DNA of 64,000 bases from Nocardia rhamnosiphila NBRC 108938 (GTDB taxonomy: Bacteria; Actinomycetota; Actinomycetes; Mycobacteriales; Mycobacteriaceae): positions 558,001-622,000 of the forward strand of contig NZ_JOAJ01000001.1 in the NCBI RefSeq assembly GCF_000720425.1, read 5' to 3'. A program made the position numbers and the translations under genes. Positions 35,293 to 44,668 of the stretch are shown piece by piece. Numbering within the stretch: position 1 is the first letter of the stretch; the number at the start of each line of letters is the position of its first letter. The notes below the pieces were generated by a model. The model saw only the letters and a list, made by a program, of their open reading frames with translations. It was not told the DNA's origin and ran no database searches.

Positions 35293-36312
35293 ATGAATCG
35301 CCGCCTTTGCCTGGCCCGGCGCCCGGCCGGAAAGCTGAGCGTCACCGATCTCGAGCTGATCGAGGAACCCGTTCCCGAACCCGGTCCGGGCGAGATACTG
35401 GTGCGCAACACCTGGCTGTCGATCGACCCGTCCATCCGCATCCGGCTGGCCGAGACCACACCCGATGGGTACCTGCCGCCGCTGCGGCCGGGCGCAGGTC
35501 TCAGCGGTCTCGCACTCGGCGTGGTCGCCGAGACCCGTCATCCGGACTACGCCGTGGGCGATCTGGTCTCCCACACCCTCGGCTACCGCGAATACGCGCT
35601 GGTGGGTGCCGGGGCGCAGACCATCGGCGGCTACGGTGCGCCCACCCGGATCGAGGCCGGGGACCTGCCGCCGCAATGGTTCCTCGGGCCGCTGGGCAGT
35701 GCCGGACTCACCGCGTATGTGGGACTGATCGAGATCCTCGAGCTGACCGCGGCGGACACGCTGTGGGTGTCGTCGGCCGCCGGTGCGGTCGGCTCGCTCG
35801 CCGCACAACTCGCGGTGTTGCGCGGCGCCACGGTGCTCGGCTCGGCGGGGAGCCCGGACAAAGTCGCCTACCTGCGCGACGAACTCGGCATCGCGGCCTT
35901 CGACTACCACCAACCCGCCCTCGCCGAATCGCTGGCCGCGCTCGCGCCCAACGGAATCGACGCGTATTTCGACAATGTCGGTGGTGACCATCTGACCGCG
36001 GCGCTGGACGCCCTGCGCCCGCAGGGCCGGATCGCGCTGTGCGGTGCGGTGTCCGGTTACGACGCCGCCGCCCCGGCCGGTCCGCCGAACCTGTTCACCA
36101 TGGTGGCGAAAGGACTGCGCATGCGGGGTTTCCGGGCCGGATCCTTCAACCACCTCGAAGCGCCGATGCGCGCCGAAGTCGGTGCGCATCTCGCGGCCGG
36201 ACGACTGGTCCACCGGGAATCGGTGTTCGAGGGGATCGAGCAGGCGGCGGCCGCCCTGGTGGCGATGCTGTCGGGCGCGACCACTGGTAAAACACTGTGC
36301 CATCTGGCCTGA
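35293..36312 (+). CDS. NADP-dependent oxidoreductase (MDR, prostaglandin-reductase-like)
   Basis: This 339-aa zinc-free medium-chain reductase has RNTWLSIDPSIRIRL, FLGPLGSAGLTAYVGL, the cofactor fold VSSAAGAVGSLAAQLA and NVGGDHL. These match the leukotriene B4 12-hydroxydehydrogenase/YncB/CurA group, which reduces the double bond of enones with NADPH. The ATG at 35293 follows AAGGAGGA by about 7 bases. It runs rightward from the FadE divergon and ends 15 bases before a convergent MerR gene. Confidence 0.88.
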   Translation: MNRRLCLARRPAGKLSVTDLELIEEPVPEPGPGEILVRNTWLSIDPSIRIRLAETTPDGYLPPLRPGAGLSGLALGVVAETRHPDYAVGDLVSHTLGYREYALVGAGAQTIGGYGAPTRIEAGDLPPQWFLGPLGSAGLTAYVGLIEILELTAADTLWVSSAAGAVGSLAAQLAVLRGATVLGSAGSPDKVAYLRDELGIAAFDYHQPALAESLAALAPNGIDAYFDNVGGDHLTAALDALRPQGRIALCGAVSGYDAAAPAGPPNLFTMVAKGLRMRGFRAGSFNHLEAPMRAEVGAHLAAGRLVHRESVFEGIEQAAAALVAMLSGATTGKTLCHLA

Positions 36313-36327
36313 CGAGTGCCGTGGTAC

Positions 36328-37101
36328 TCAGCGGTCGCGCTGGGCGCGGCCCATATTCCGTTCCCGCTCCCGTTCGGCCGCCGTGGCGAGATAGTCGCCG
36401 AGTTCGCGGCGGAGGGTGGTGTCGAGCGACCGGGCCAGACTGGTGTGCACCGCGGCGACACCGAGTTCGCGCATCGTATTGAGCATGCGGGTGGTGGCGG
36501 CGATCTCGTCGTTGGAATCCGGTAGCCAGCCGGGCCCGTGCTCGTCGACGATATGTTTCTTCGCCGCGTTGATGAGCAACTCGCTGATATCGTCGATCCG
36601 CGTCGCGACCTCGGCGTACACCGAGATCAGCGTGCCCAGTTCCACCCCGTACTCGTGGAGTTCGGTGAACGAGGTGAGCAGCTGGGTATCGGTGATCACC
36701 ACCGTCTCGCCGTCCACCCGGACCAGACCCATCCGGCCCAGCTGCGCCACCAATTCGTCGGTCTGCTCACCGAGGATGGTGGCGAGCAGCTCCCGGGGGA
36801 CCTCGAAGGTCTCCTCCTCCGACCAGTTCGCGGTGACGGCGTGCTGCAGACCCAGCACCTCGGTGAGGTCCTTACCGGTTTCCCAGCTGGTGATGAAATC
36901 GGCGATATGCGCGGTGGTGAAACCGCGCTGCAGCAGCGCGTCGATGAGGCGGAGCCGCTCGAGATGGGAATCGTCGTAGATACTGGCCCGGCCGTCACGG
37001 TCGGCCGGGGGTGGTAGCAGTCCGCGTTCCTGATAGGCGCGGACATTGCGGGAGGTGGTGCCCGCGGCGCGGGCGAGATCATCGATCCGGTATCGCGCCA
37101 T
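36328..37101 (-). CDS. MerR family transcriptional regulator, long form
   Basis: This 257-aa MerR protein has the N-terminal HTH DDLARAAGTTSRNVRAYQERG followed by GRASIYDDSHLERLRLI. A longer helical C-terminal effector domain (about 100-230) contains no cysteine pair. It lies downstream of the mymA-like gene set with 68 bases between its start and that set's last stop, so it may be cotranscribed or have its own promoter. No 19-base-spacer promoter was found next to it. Confidence 0.87.
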   Translation of the reverse strand: MARYRIDDLARAAGTTSRNVRAYQERGLLPPPADRDGRASIYDDSHLERLRLIDALLQRGFTTAHIADFITSWETGKDLTEVLGLQHAVTANWSEEETFEVPRELLATILGEQTDELVAQLGRMGLVRVDGETVVITDTQLLTSFTELHEYGVELGTLISVYAEVATRIDDISELLINAAKKHIVDEHGPGWLPDSNDEIAATTRMLNTMRELGVAAVHTSLARSLDTTLRRELGDYLATAAERERERNMGRAQRDR

Positions 37102-37169
37102 GAATCCGCACCTCCCTCGCCCGCCTGCGCCGGTGACTCCGGCTCGCCGAATCCGAGTCTAGCCGCCGG

Positions 37170-38678
37170 CTATGAGACCGATGCCACCGTCGGCGCGATC
37201 CGCGGCTCGGCCGCCACCACCGCGTAGTCGTCGAGATCGACCTCGCGCAACTGGTTGCGGTACTGGGTGGCGAACCCGGGGTACATGGTGGCGTTGAACC
37301 CGTCCTCGGTCAGGTACCAGCTGCGGCAGCCCGAGTTCCAGGTGGTCGCGCCGAGCCGACGCTGGATCGCCGCGTTGTAACGCTCTTGGCGCTCGGGGCG
37401 CACCTCGAGCATCCGGAGATCACGGTCGAGGATCAGGCCGATCGCCTGTACCAGGTAGTCGATCTGCGCTTCCATGTACACCAGGGCCGAGTTGTGTCCC
37501 GGGCCGGAATTGGGTCCGAAGGTCAGGAACAGGTTCGGATACCCCGAGACCGCGACACTGCGGTACGCGAACGCGCCGCGCCGCCATTCCTCGGCGAGTA
37601 CCCGGCCGTCGCGACCGGTGATCGGTATCGGCGTCCCCGTTGTGGAGACCTCGAATCCTGTGGCGAACACGATGCAGTCGGCGCGATGCTCGATCCCCTC
37701 GGCGGTCCGGATACCGTCCGGTGCGATCCGGGCGATCGGCCAGGTGATCAGTTTGCAGTTCTCTCGTTGCAGCGCCGGGTAGTAGTCGTCGGTCATGAGC
37801 AGTCGTTTGCAGCCCGCCCGGAAATCGGGGGTGAGCTGCCGGCGCAGCCACGGGTCGGCGACCTGCCGCCGCAATTGCGCCCGGCCGACCATTTCGACCA
37901 CCCGGGTCAGTGGGGTGTTCCAGACGACGCCGAGCGCCACCGATTCGTGTCCGTAGAACCATGCCTGCCGCGCGAGGGTCTGCGCGCCGGGAACGTGCCG
38001 GTAGAGCTCTTTGGCGAGGGCGCCGGTGCGCCGGTTCACCCGGGGCAGGACCCAGCCGGGGGTGCGCTGGAAAACCTTCACCGAACCGGCCCGTTCCACC
38101 AGTTCCGGAATGATCTGCACCGCACTGGCTCCGGTGCCGACGACCGCGACCCGTTTTCCGGCGAAATCGTAGTCGTGGTCCCAGCGGGCACTGTGGATCG
38201 TATGGCCGGCGAAGGAGTCGATGCCCGGGATATCGGGGTAGCCCGGTTCGGTCAGCGGTCCGGACGCCAGCACCACCGCGCGGGCGCGGACTTCCCCGGA
38301 GCCCGCGATCGAGATCTCCCAGGTTCCGGTGGACTCGTCGAATTCCATTCCGGTGACGTTGTGCCGCAACCGGATATGGGGCGCGATACCGGATTTCGCC
38401 ACCATCGCGTCGATATAACCCAGGATCTCACCGCTCCCGGAATAGGTGTGCGACCAGTCCGGATTGGGCGCGAAACTGTAGGAGTAGAGCCGGGAGGGAA
38501 TATCGCAGGCCGCGCCGGGATAGGTGTTGTCTCGCCAGGTTCCGCCGATGGCGTCGCCGCGTTCGAACACCGCGAAATTAGTGATACCGCGGTCCCGGAG
38601 CCGGATGGCCGCGCCGATTCCGGCGAATCCCGCCCCGATCACGGCGACATCGAGCGGGGCTGTGCTGGTCGTGGTCAT
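37170..38678 (-). CDS. flavin-containing monooxygenase, Baeyer-Villiger type
   Basis: This 502-aa protein has GAGFAG (15-20), GGTWRDNTYPGAACD, the Baeyer-Villiger fingerprint FAGHTIHSARWD (156-167) and the second nucleotide fold VAVVGTGASAVQ. It inserts oxygen into a ketone or oxidises another soft nucleophile using NADPH and FAD. A GTG at 38693 would overlap the ferritin-like gene by four bases, but GAGG 6 bases before the ATG at 38678 favours the shorter form. The set with ferritin-like protein, SDR and LipR-like esterase resembles mycobacterial mymA (Rv3083 region). Confidence 0.9.
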   Translation of the reverse strand: MTTTSTAPLDVAVIGAGFAGIGAAIRLRDRGITNFAVFERGDAIGGTWRDNTYPGAACDIPSRLYSYSFAPNPDWSHTYSGSGEILGYIDAMVAKSGIAPHIRLRHNVTGMEFDESTGTWEISIAGSGEVRARAVVLASGPLTEPGYPDIPGIDSFAGHTIHSARWDHDYDFAGKRVAVVGTGASAVQIIPELVERAGSVKVFQRTPGWVLPRVNRRTGALAKELYRHVPGAQTLARQAWFYGHESVALGVVWNTPLTRVVEMVGRAQLRRQVADPWLRRQLTPDFRAGCKRLLMTDDYYPALQRENCKLITWPIARIAPDGIRTAEGIEHRADCIVFATGFEVSTTGTPIPITGRDGRVLAEEWRRGAFAYRSVAVSGYPNLFLTFGPNSGPGHNSALVYMEAQIDYLVQAIGLILDRDLRMLEVRPERQERYNAAIQRRLGATTWNSGCRSWYLTEDGFNATMYPGFATQYRNQLREVDLDDYAVVAAEPRIAPTVASVS

Positions 38679-38689
38679 GGTTGTCCTCG

Positions 38690-39613
38690 TCACGCGGCGG
38701 GGGTGTAGGTGATTTCCTTCGACCAGCTCGGGTCCTTGCGCAGCAGCCGTCGCGGAATGGCCCCGGTGACCTTCACCAGGGTGTCCGCGAGCAGGTGATA
38801 CGGGTGGCCGCGGTCGACGACCCAGTCACCGTGCCTCTTCACGATCTGGTACATCGGCAGCCGGCGCGCGAACTCGCTGCGCTCGCCCACCTTCCGGTAG
38901 CGCTCGAGCGCCGAGTACAGCTTCTTCTCATCCACTCCCATCGCGACGATGTTGTCGCGCATCTTGTTCAGCAGCGGCATATAACTCAGTACGCCGATCA
39001 GGAAGGTCGGTTTCACCCAGCCGCCGACCAGTTCGATGAGCAGTTTGCGCATCTCGGCGTGGCCCAGCACATCCATCACCGCGAAATCGACTGCCAGATG
39101 CCGGGATTCGTCGGCATTGATCCGCCGGAACGCCTCCTGGCACACCGGGTCGTCGATCTCGTCCATGATGAATTTGACGAGTGCGCCGTCCAGCGCCACC
39201 TCGAGCATCGGGATCACCGTCCCCAGGAACGACAGCGACATCTCGTCGGCGTATTTGTCCAGGAAATCGATCACCAGTTTGACATTGATATTCGGCTGCG
39301 GGATCTCGTCACCCTCGAGCATGCCCCAGCGCCGCATCAACGCCAGTTCGGCATTCGCGTGCTTCTGCTCCTCGGCGTGGAAATAACGGTAGATCTCCCG
39401 CAAGGTCTCATCGGGGGCCTTCTTGGCCATGGCGGCGAATCCGCGCGCCCCCACGTTCTCGATCCACATCAGATCCGACATGAACGGTTTCAGGCGCGCG
39501 TGCTGTTCGGGGGTGATCGTTTCGGCGCCCGGCGCGTCCCAATCGATATCGGCCAGTGCCCACTGGCGGTCCTTGATCTTGCCGAGCATGTCCTGGAAGT
39601 CCATGGTCGCCAT
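38690..39613 (-). CDS. ferritin-like diiron protein
   Basis: This 307-aa, largely helical protein has carboxylate/His pairs that fit a diiron site: Glu52, Glu82xxHis85 (AEEQKHA) and Glu169xxHis172 (DESRHLA), with Glu138 in between. Proteins of this class near SDR and FMO genes are probably diiron oxygenases or desaturase-like, but the reaction is not established. It sits 11 bases upstream of the monooxygenase start and one base after the SDR stop. Confidence 0.72.
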   Translation of the reverse strand: MATMDFQDMLGKIKDRQWALADIDWDAPGAETITPEQHARLKPFMSDLMWIENVGARGFAAMAKKAPDETLREIYRYFHAEEQKHANAELALMRRWGMLEGDEIPQPNINVKLVIDFLDKYADEMSLSFLGTVIPMLEVALDGALVKFIMDEIDDPVCQEAFRRINADESRHLAVDFAVMDVLGHAEMRKLLIELVGGWVKPTFLIGVLSYMPLLNKMRDNIVAMGVDEKKLYSALERYRKVGERSEFARRLPMYQIVKRHGDWVVDRGHPYHLLADTLVKVTGAIPRRLLRKDPSWSKEITYTPAA

Positions 39614-39614
39614 A

Positions 39615-40508
39615 TCAGACTCCTGTTCTCTGGGTGGTGGTCGGCGTGGCGGGCGCGTCCTGCGGCAGCAGCCGCTCGAGCAGGCCCGCCACGGTCGTGT
39701 ACGGTCCGGGAAAAGCGCGTTTGAGCAGCCAGATCAGCTGGGCGTCGGGCTGGGGGAGAACATGCAACCGGCCGCGATCGTGCGCGTCGAGGGTGATGCG
39801 GGCGACGCGCTCGGGGGAGAAGCCGGTCCAGCGCATGAGGGTGTCGGCGAGGTCACGCGAACCTGTGGTGATGCGCCCGTCCCGGGTGACATTGGTCCGG
39901 ACGAAGGTGGGGCAGAGTACGGTGACCGCGATATCGGTGCCGCTGAACTCCGCGGCCATCGTCTCCGACAGGGCGAGCACGCCGGCCTTGGACGTGTTGT
40001 AGACCGCCATCGAGGGCGCGGCCGCGAAACCGGCGGCCGAGGCCACATTGATGATGCCGCCGCGGCCGGTGGCCCGCAGCCGGGGTGCGAAGATCTCGCA
40101 TCCGTGCACCACACCCCACAGGTTGATACCGAGCGCCCACTCCCAGTCGCCGAATCCGATCTCGCCGACCGGTTTCCCGCCGATTCCGACGCCGGCGTTG
40201 TTGACCATCAGCGAGACCGGACCGTCGAATACCGAGTCGGCGAACCGGGCAAGGATCTCCACATCCTCCCGGCGGGCGACATCGCAGCGGAAGGTGTGGG
40301 CGGCGCCGGGGTGTTCGCGTTCGATGAGGGCCACCGTTTCCGCGGCGCGGCTCTCGTCGATATCGGCGCAGACGATCTGGCCGCCCCGGGCGGCCAGTTC
40401 GCGGGCCAGGGCACGGCCGATTCCGCTCCCGGCGCCGGTGACCACCGCGCGGGCGCCGTGGGTGCGGCCCGAACCGCCGAACGGCAGGAGGTTGCGCAGG
40501 GCTGTCAT
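39615..40508 (-). CDS. SDR family oxidoreductase (SadH-like)
   Basis: This 297-aa SDR has TGAGSGIG, NNAG, the Ser of NVASAAG and YNTSK. The long C-terminus (RAFPGPYTTVAGLLERLLP) is typical of the SadH-like group, in which membrane-associated SDRs act on hydrophobic alcohols or ketones. It begins one base after the esterase stop and is followed one base later by the ferritin-like gene start, indicating a tight operon. Its ketone or alcohol product is a candidate substrate of the Baeyer-Villiger enzyme. Confidence 0.88.
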   Translation of the reverse strand: MTALRNLLPFGGSGRTHGARAVVTGAGSGIGRALARELAARGGQIVCADIDESRAAETVALIEREHPGAAHTFRCDVARREDVEILARFADSVFDGPVSLMVNNAGVGIGGKPVGEIGFGDWEWALGINLWGVVHGCEIFAPRLRATGRGGIINVASAAGFAAAPSMAVYNTSKAGVLALSETMAAEFSGTDIAVTVLCPTFVRTNVTRDGRITTGSRDLADTLMRWTGFSPERVARITLDAHDRGRLHVLPQPDAQLIWLLKRAFPGPYTTVAGLLERLLPQDAPATPTTTQRTGV

Positions 40509-40509
40509 C

Positions 40510-41493
40510 TCAGCTCACTTTCCGTGGGGTGCCGACCGTGAATGCCGCGCACAGGAATTCGGCGGCCCGGCCCAGGGCGGCGTCGGCCTCGGGAGCCAGG
40601 CGCGGCAGCGCCTGGAACACATGCACCTGGCCCGGCCAGATCTCGAGCGTGCAGTCACCGCCCGCGGTCCGCACCATCGTGTGCAGGTGCCGGGCGTCGG
40701 CGCTGAGCATCTCGGCGCCGCCGGCCTGGACCAGCATCGGCGGCAGCGCGGTGCCGGCCGCGACGGTGAGCCGCAGCCGCGGGGTGTCGTCGGGGTGCCC
40801 GCTGGTGTAGACCCGGGGGAGCCGGCGGGCGGCCCGGGCCGAGATCACCGGATCGCGCCGCCGCCGTTCCTGGTCGGTCGCCAGGGCGAAGGTGAGATCG
40901 ATCAGCGGGGAGAACAGGGCGACGGCGGCCGGCTGTGCCGCACCCCGGGCGGCGTTCTCCAGGAGGAGGTCGAGGGTGAGGTGCCCGCCCGCGGAATCGG
41001 CGGCGATCACCAGGTCGTGCGCCGCGAAGCCCTGGCCGAGCAGCCACTCGAAACCGGCGGCGATATCGTCGGCGGCGGCCGGGAAGCGATGCTCGGGGGC
41101 CAGCCGGTAGTCCACGACGAATACGGGCAGTCCGGTGTCGCGGGACAGCCGGGAGGCCAGGCCGCGATGGGTCCGGGCCGAGCAGAGCACATATCCGCTG
41201 CCGTGCACGTAGTAGATGGCCCGGTTACCGGCCCGGACGCCGGGGGCGCGCACCCATTCGCCGCGGACACCGGCGGCCCGGACCTCCTGGACGGCTGTTC
41301 CGCGCAGGGGCGGCCCGGCCAGTTCCATGATCGTCGCGATGAGGGTGCGGGCGAACAGTACGCCCGGCGGGTTCAGCGGCACCGCGCAGTTGATCGGGCG
41401 CAGCCCGTATTCCGCCGCGGTCGCGGCCAGCTGTGAACGCAGCGAGGGCGTCCGTGGCACATCGGAGCGCGAGGTCCTCGTCGACCTAGTCAT
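40510..41493 (-). CDS. alpha/beta hydrolase, LipR-like esterase with variant motifs
   Basis: This 327-aa HSL-type esterase has the oxyanion-hole motif HGSGY (97-101) instead of HGGGF, and the nucleophile elbow ADSAG (165-169, Ser167) instead of GDSAG. RLAPEHRFP, the Asp and the C-terminal His (GQVHVF) are in place. It is the first gene of the leftward mymA-like set. ATG at 41493 is used; a GTG six codons upstream is possible. TTGACA lies 30 bases further on the minus strand (41529-41524). It would hydrolyse an ester, possibly the product of the monooxygenase. Confidence 0.85.
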   Translation of the reverse strand: MTRSTRTSRSDVPRTPSLRSQLAATAAEYGLRPINCAVPLNPPGVLFARTLIATIMELAGPPLRGTAVQEVRAAGVRGEWVRAPGVRAGNRAIYYVHGSGYVLCSARTHRGLASRLSRDTGLPVFVVDYRLAPEHRFPAAADDIAAGFEWLLGQGFAAHDLVIAADSAGGHLTLDLLLENAARGAAQPAAVALFSPLIDLTFALATDQERRRRDPVISARAARRLPRVYTSGHPDDTPRLRLTVAAGTALPPMLVQAGGAEMLSADARHLHTMVRTAGGDCTLEIWPGQVHVFQALPRLAPEADAALGRAAEFLCAAFTVGTPRKVS

Positions 41494-41610
41494 GCGTTCA
41501 GAATCATTCACCAATGTGCCATTTGTCAATGGCGGATTATGGGCACCCTGGGTGAGGAGAGTCCGCGTGGCACGCCCGGGCGGTGCGCGGTGGTGCGGCA
41601 CGATGAGGGG

Positions 41611-42405
41611 ATGAATATCGACCTGTCCGGACGGCACGCACTGGTCACGGGTTCCAGCCAGGGCATCGGCCTGGCCATCGCCACCGCGCTGGCGCGGGCC
41701 GGTGCGTCGGTGATCGTGAACGGGCGCGGGCCGGATAAAACCGAAGCGGCCCGCACTCGCATTCTGGAGGAGGTGCCCGGGGCCTCGGTGCGCGCCGTCG
41801 CTGCCGACCTGTCCTCCGCGGTGGGGGCCGGAATAATGCAGGAGAAGGTCCCCGAGGTGGACATCCTCGTCAACAATCTCGGGATCTTCGAGGCGAAACC
41901 GGTACTAGAGATCGACGACGACGACTGGCGGCGCTACTTCGAGGTCAATGTACTGTCCGCCATCCGGCTCATCCGAATGTATCTGCCCGGCATGATGCAG
42001 CAGGGTTTCGGTCGCGTCATGAACATCGCCAGCGATTCGGCGGTGGTGACCCCGCTCGAAATGGTGCACTACGGCACGACGAAAACCGCGCTGCTCGCCG
42101 TCACCCGCGGATACGCGAAAGCCGCGGCGGGTACGGGGGTCACCGTCAATTCCGTGATGGCGGGTCCGACCCAGACACCCGGCGTCGAGGATTTCGTCCG
42201 CGACCTGGTCGGCTCCGAACTGCCCTGGGAGGAGGCCCAGCACCGCTTCATGCAGGAGCATCGTCCGCATTCGCTGATCCAGCGACTGATCGAACCCGCC
42301 GAGATCGGCAATATGGTGGTCTACCTCGCCTCGGATCAGGCCTCCGCCACGACCGGGGGCGCGGTCCGTGTGGACGGCGGCTACATCGATTCCATCCTGC
42401 CCTGA
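41611..42405 (+). CDS. SDR family oxidoreductase
   Basis: This 264-aa classical SDR has TGSSQGIG at about 13-20, NNLG in place of NNAG, the Ser of NIASDS and YGTTK, and the ending VRVDGGYIDSIL. The ATG at 41611 comes directly after GAGGGG, unusually close, but it yields the normal start of the fold (DLSGRHALVTG). It is divergent from the LipR-like gene and convergent with the ceramidase, separated from it by a hairpin. Substrate unknown. Confidence 0.86.
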   Translation: MNIDLSGRHALVTGSSQGIGLAIATALARAGASVIVNGRGPDKTEAARTRILEEVPGASVRAVAADLSSAVGAGIMQEKVPEVDILVNNLGIFEAKPVLEIDDDDWRRYFEVNVLSAIRLIRMYLPGMMQQGFGRVMNIASDSAVVTPLEMVHYGTTKTALLAVTRGYAKAAAGTGVTVNSVMAGPTQTPGVEDFVRDLVGSELPWEEAQHRFMQEHRPHSLIQRLIEPAEIGNMVVYLASDQASATTGGAVRVDGGYIDSILP

Positions 42406-42411
42406 ACGGGT

Positions 42412-42442
42412 CGCTCGATCGCCGTGCCGCGGCGGTCGAGCG
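42412..42442. terminator. bidirectional hairpin terminator
   Basis: CGCTCGATCGCCG (42412-42424) pairs with CGGCGGTCGAGCG (42430-42442) with one G-T wobble around a 5-base loop between convergent genes. Confidence 0.8.
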
Positions 42443-42445
42443 GTA

Positions 42446-44551
42446 TCAGGCGATGTCGAATTCGGTACTGGTCCCCACGATCGGCTCCAGGCGGCCGCCG
42501 GGGGTGAGCCGATCCGCGAAGTGCACGAAACGATGACGTCCCGGTGCGGCATCGGTGGGGATATCCCAGGTGAAGGATGCCACCGAGGTCCCCGGGCCGC
42601 GTGTGCTCCAGTGGAAGCGCACGGCCCATTCGCCCTCGTTCGCGACGCGCACCCACCTCCCGTCCACCAGCCGCTGCACCTCCAGGAAGGTGCCGTTGCG
42701 GCGGGGGTTGTGTTTCGGGTGGGCGGAGGCGAATTCCACCTCGGCCCGGGCGCCGCGGGTGTAGTGCGCGGCCGGCGGGGTGAGTGTCGCGCCGAAGTCG
42801 TGTCCCGGCAGGGCGGTATCTGGGCCGGGGGCGGGGACGAAGTCGGGTTGCAGATGCGAGAGGTCGCGCGGGGCCGGGCCCCGATCGACGGCCGCGCCGG
42901 TGGCCAGCGCGGTGGCCAGTCGCGTGAACTCCTGCTGGTAGGCGGGCAGCGTGTACCGGCCGAACAGGGTGGACGCGCCCTCGTACTGCTGCGCGTCGTA
43001 TTCCTCCGGCGTGGTGACGTATTCGTGGTAGGCGTTGGCGTACCCTTGGAGCAGTACCTGATCCAGCGCGACCCCGAGCGCCGCCGCCACTGCCCGGCGG
43101 ACCCGCAGGCCGGCCACGATGGTGAACTCACCGCCGGCCGCCGCCAGATACAACTCGCCGAGGCGGACGATCTGGATCGGCACCACACTGGGCACCCACG
43201 GTGCCGGCGGCAGCAGATCGAACGGCACCGCGATCGCCTTGGGCGCCTGGGCATCGGCGAGCCAGCCGGGTGCGGGCTGATGTGGGTCGCCGAGGAAGTC
43301 GAGGAAGGGGTTGCGCACGCCCTCCGGAATCGGGCCGCCCGGCAGGCCCGGGCCGTCCTCGACGCTCCCGGCGAGTAGTGACACACCCGCGGCGGGCGGT
43401 GCGGTGCGGCGGGCGGCGCCGTCGGGCGTGAACCGTCCGTCGACCGCTATATCGGACAGGTCGATATAGCAGAACACCGACCCCACCGGGCCGTTCATGG
43501 GGCTCGCGGCCGCGACTGCCGCGCGGGCGGCGTCGTGCTGGCGCTCACCGAGGATGCGGGTGTTGTCGAATTCGTTGCCGGTCGGACCCGAACCGGGCCG
43601 CAGATCCAGGTTGGGTGACATATCACCGGCATTGGTCTGGGCGAAGGCGGCGACGTAACCCGGCGCGCCGTCCAGGTAGCGCACGCCGTGGTCGGTGTGC
43701 TCGCAGGCGAATGCCGCGTAACCCTTGTTGTCCGAGCTGATCAGCCGGTTCTTATTCGTCATCGAGGTGTTGTGGGTGGCGAACCAGGTGATCGCACCGA
43801 CCTCTTCGCCGCCCTTGCCGATCGCTACCGTGGTGACCGCCGGATCGATCGCGTCCGGGAAGTGCGCCCGGTCCGCGGCGGGGTTGCGATCGAAGGCGAC
43901 CCGGGACCGGTTGACGCTGGCGTTGTGCAATTCGGCACGGCCGAGGGCGAGCGTGCCGGGGGAGAGGTCGGCGTGCGCGGCCGCGATGGCTTCGACGAGA
44001 CCGTTCACCTCGGCGTCGTACACCTGCTGTTTGAACCCGAGAATCGACAGGTTGTAGGCGTAGTCGTGAGCGGCCCCGCCGCAGACCGCGTGCGAATGCG
44101 TCGACGTGAGCAGGACATTGCGTTCGGTGTACAGATCGCCGAAACGGCGGCCCAGTTCGGTGAGCACGCCGCGGTGCACCGATTGGAAGATCATCGCGTT
44201 CTCGGCGACGGCGAAGACGACCCGCTCCGCCCCGGAAGCGAAGACGAACGCTCGCGCGCGGGGGCGCAGGTGGATTCCGGCGGTGGTCTGATCCTGCTGG
44301 GAGTAGCCCATCATGCCGCATTCCGCGGCGGGCCCGGTGATATCGGAGATGCCCAGACCCACGAGATAGCCGCCGGGCGCGGCCTGTGCGTTGGCGGCGA
44401 GCCGCTCGCCGAGACCCGGCGCGATCGTGGTGAGTGCGCCCAGCGCGACCGTTCCGGCCGCCGCTCCCGCCAGTACCGTGCGGCGGGGGAACGCCGCCTG
44501 GTCGGAATCCGCGGGTCGTGCCGCGGACCGGGTTTCGGAGGTTGCCACCAT
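42446..44551 (-). CDS. neutral/alkaline ceramidase, secreted
   Basis: This 701-aa enzyme resembles bacterial neutral ceramidase. It has GISDITGPAAECGMMGY at the N-terminus, a TSTHSHAVCGG metal-binding-type motif, an NAGDMSPN motif with the active-site loop, and an Ig-like C-terminal domain (about 570-701). The export signal has twin Arg (Arg23-Arg24, PRRTVLAGAAAG), so Tat export is likely. Ceramidases cleave the amide of ceramide to fatty acid and sphingosine. The ATG at 44551 is 8 bases after AGGAAGGA; the upstream in-frame extension is rejected. Confidence 0.9.
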   Translation of the reverse strand: MVATSETRSAARPADSDQAAFPRRTVLAGAAAGTVALGALTTIAPGLGERLAANAQAAPGGYLVGLGISDITGPAAECGMMGYSQQDQTTAGIHLRPRARAFVFASGAERVVFAVAENAMIFQSVHRGVLTELGRRFGDLYTERNVLLTSTHSHAVCGGAAHDYAYNLSILGFKQQVYDAEVNGLVEAIAAAHADLSPGTLALGRAELHNASVNRSRVAFDRNPAADRAHFPDAIDPAVTTVAIGKGGEEVGAITWFATHNTSMTNKNRLISSDNKGYAAFACEHTDHGVRYLDGAPGYVAAFAQTNAGDMSPNLDLRPGSGPTGNEFDNTRILGERQHDAARAAVAAASPMNGPVGSVFCYIDLSDIAVDGRFTPDGAARRTAPPAAGVSLLAGSVEDGPGLPGGPIPEGVRNPFLDFLGDPHQPAPGWLADAQAPKAIAVPFDLLPPAPWVPSVVPIQIVRLGELYLAAAGGEFTIVAGLRVRRAVAAALGVALDQVLLQGYANAYHEYVTTPEEYDAQQYEGASTLFGRYTLPAYQQEFTRLATALATGAAVDRGPAPRDLSHLQPDFVPAPGPDTALPGHDFGATLTPPAAHYTRGARAEVEFASAHPKHNPRRNGTFLEVQRLVDGRWVRVANEGEWAVRFHWSTRGPGTSVASFTWDIPTDAAPGRHRFVHFADRLTPGGRLEPIVGTSTEFDIA

Positions 44552-44668
44552 CGAGATGTCCTTCCTGCTCGACTGGCAGCGAACCACACTGTTGAACAAA
44601 CGTCCAGATGCAGTCCCGGCCGGTCGCACCTCGAATGCGCACCGCGCCCGATGCTCTCGGCGAGTAGC

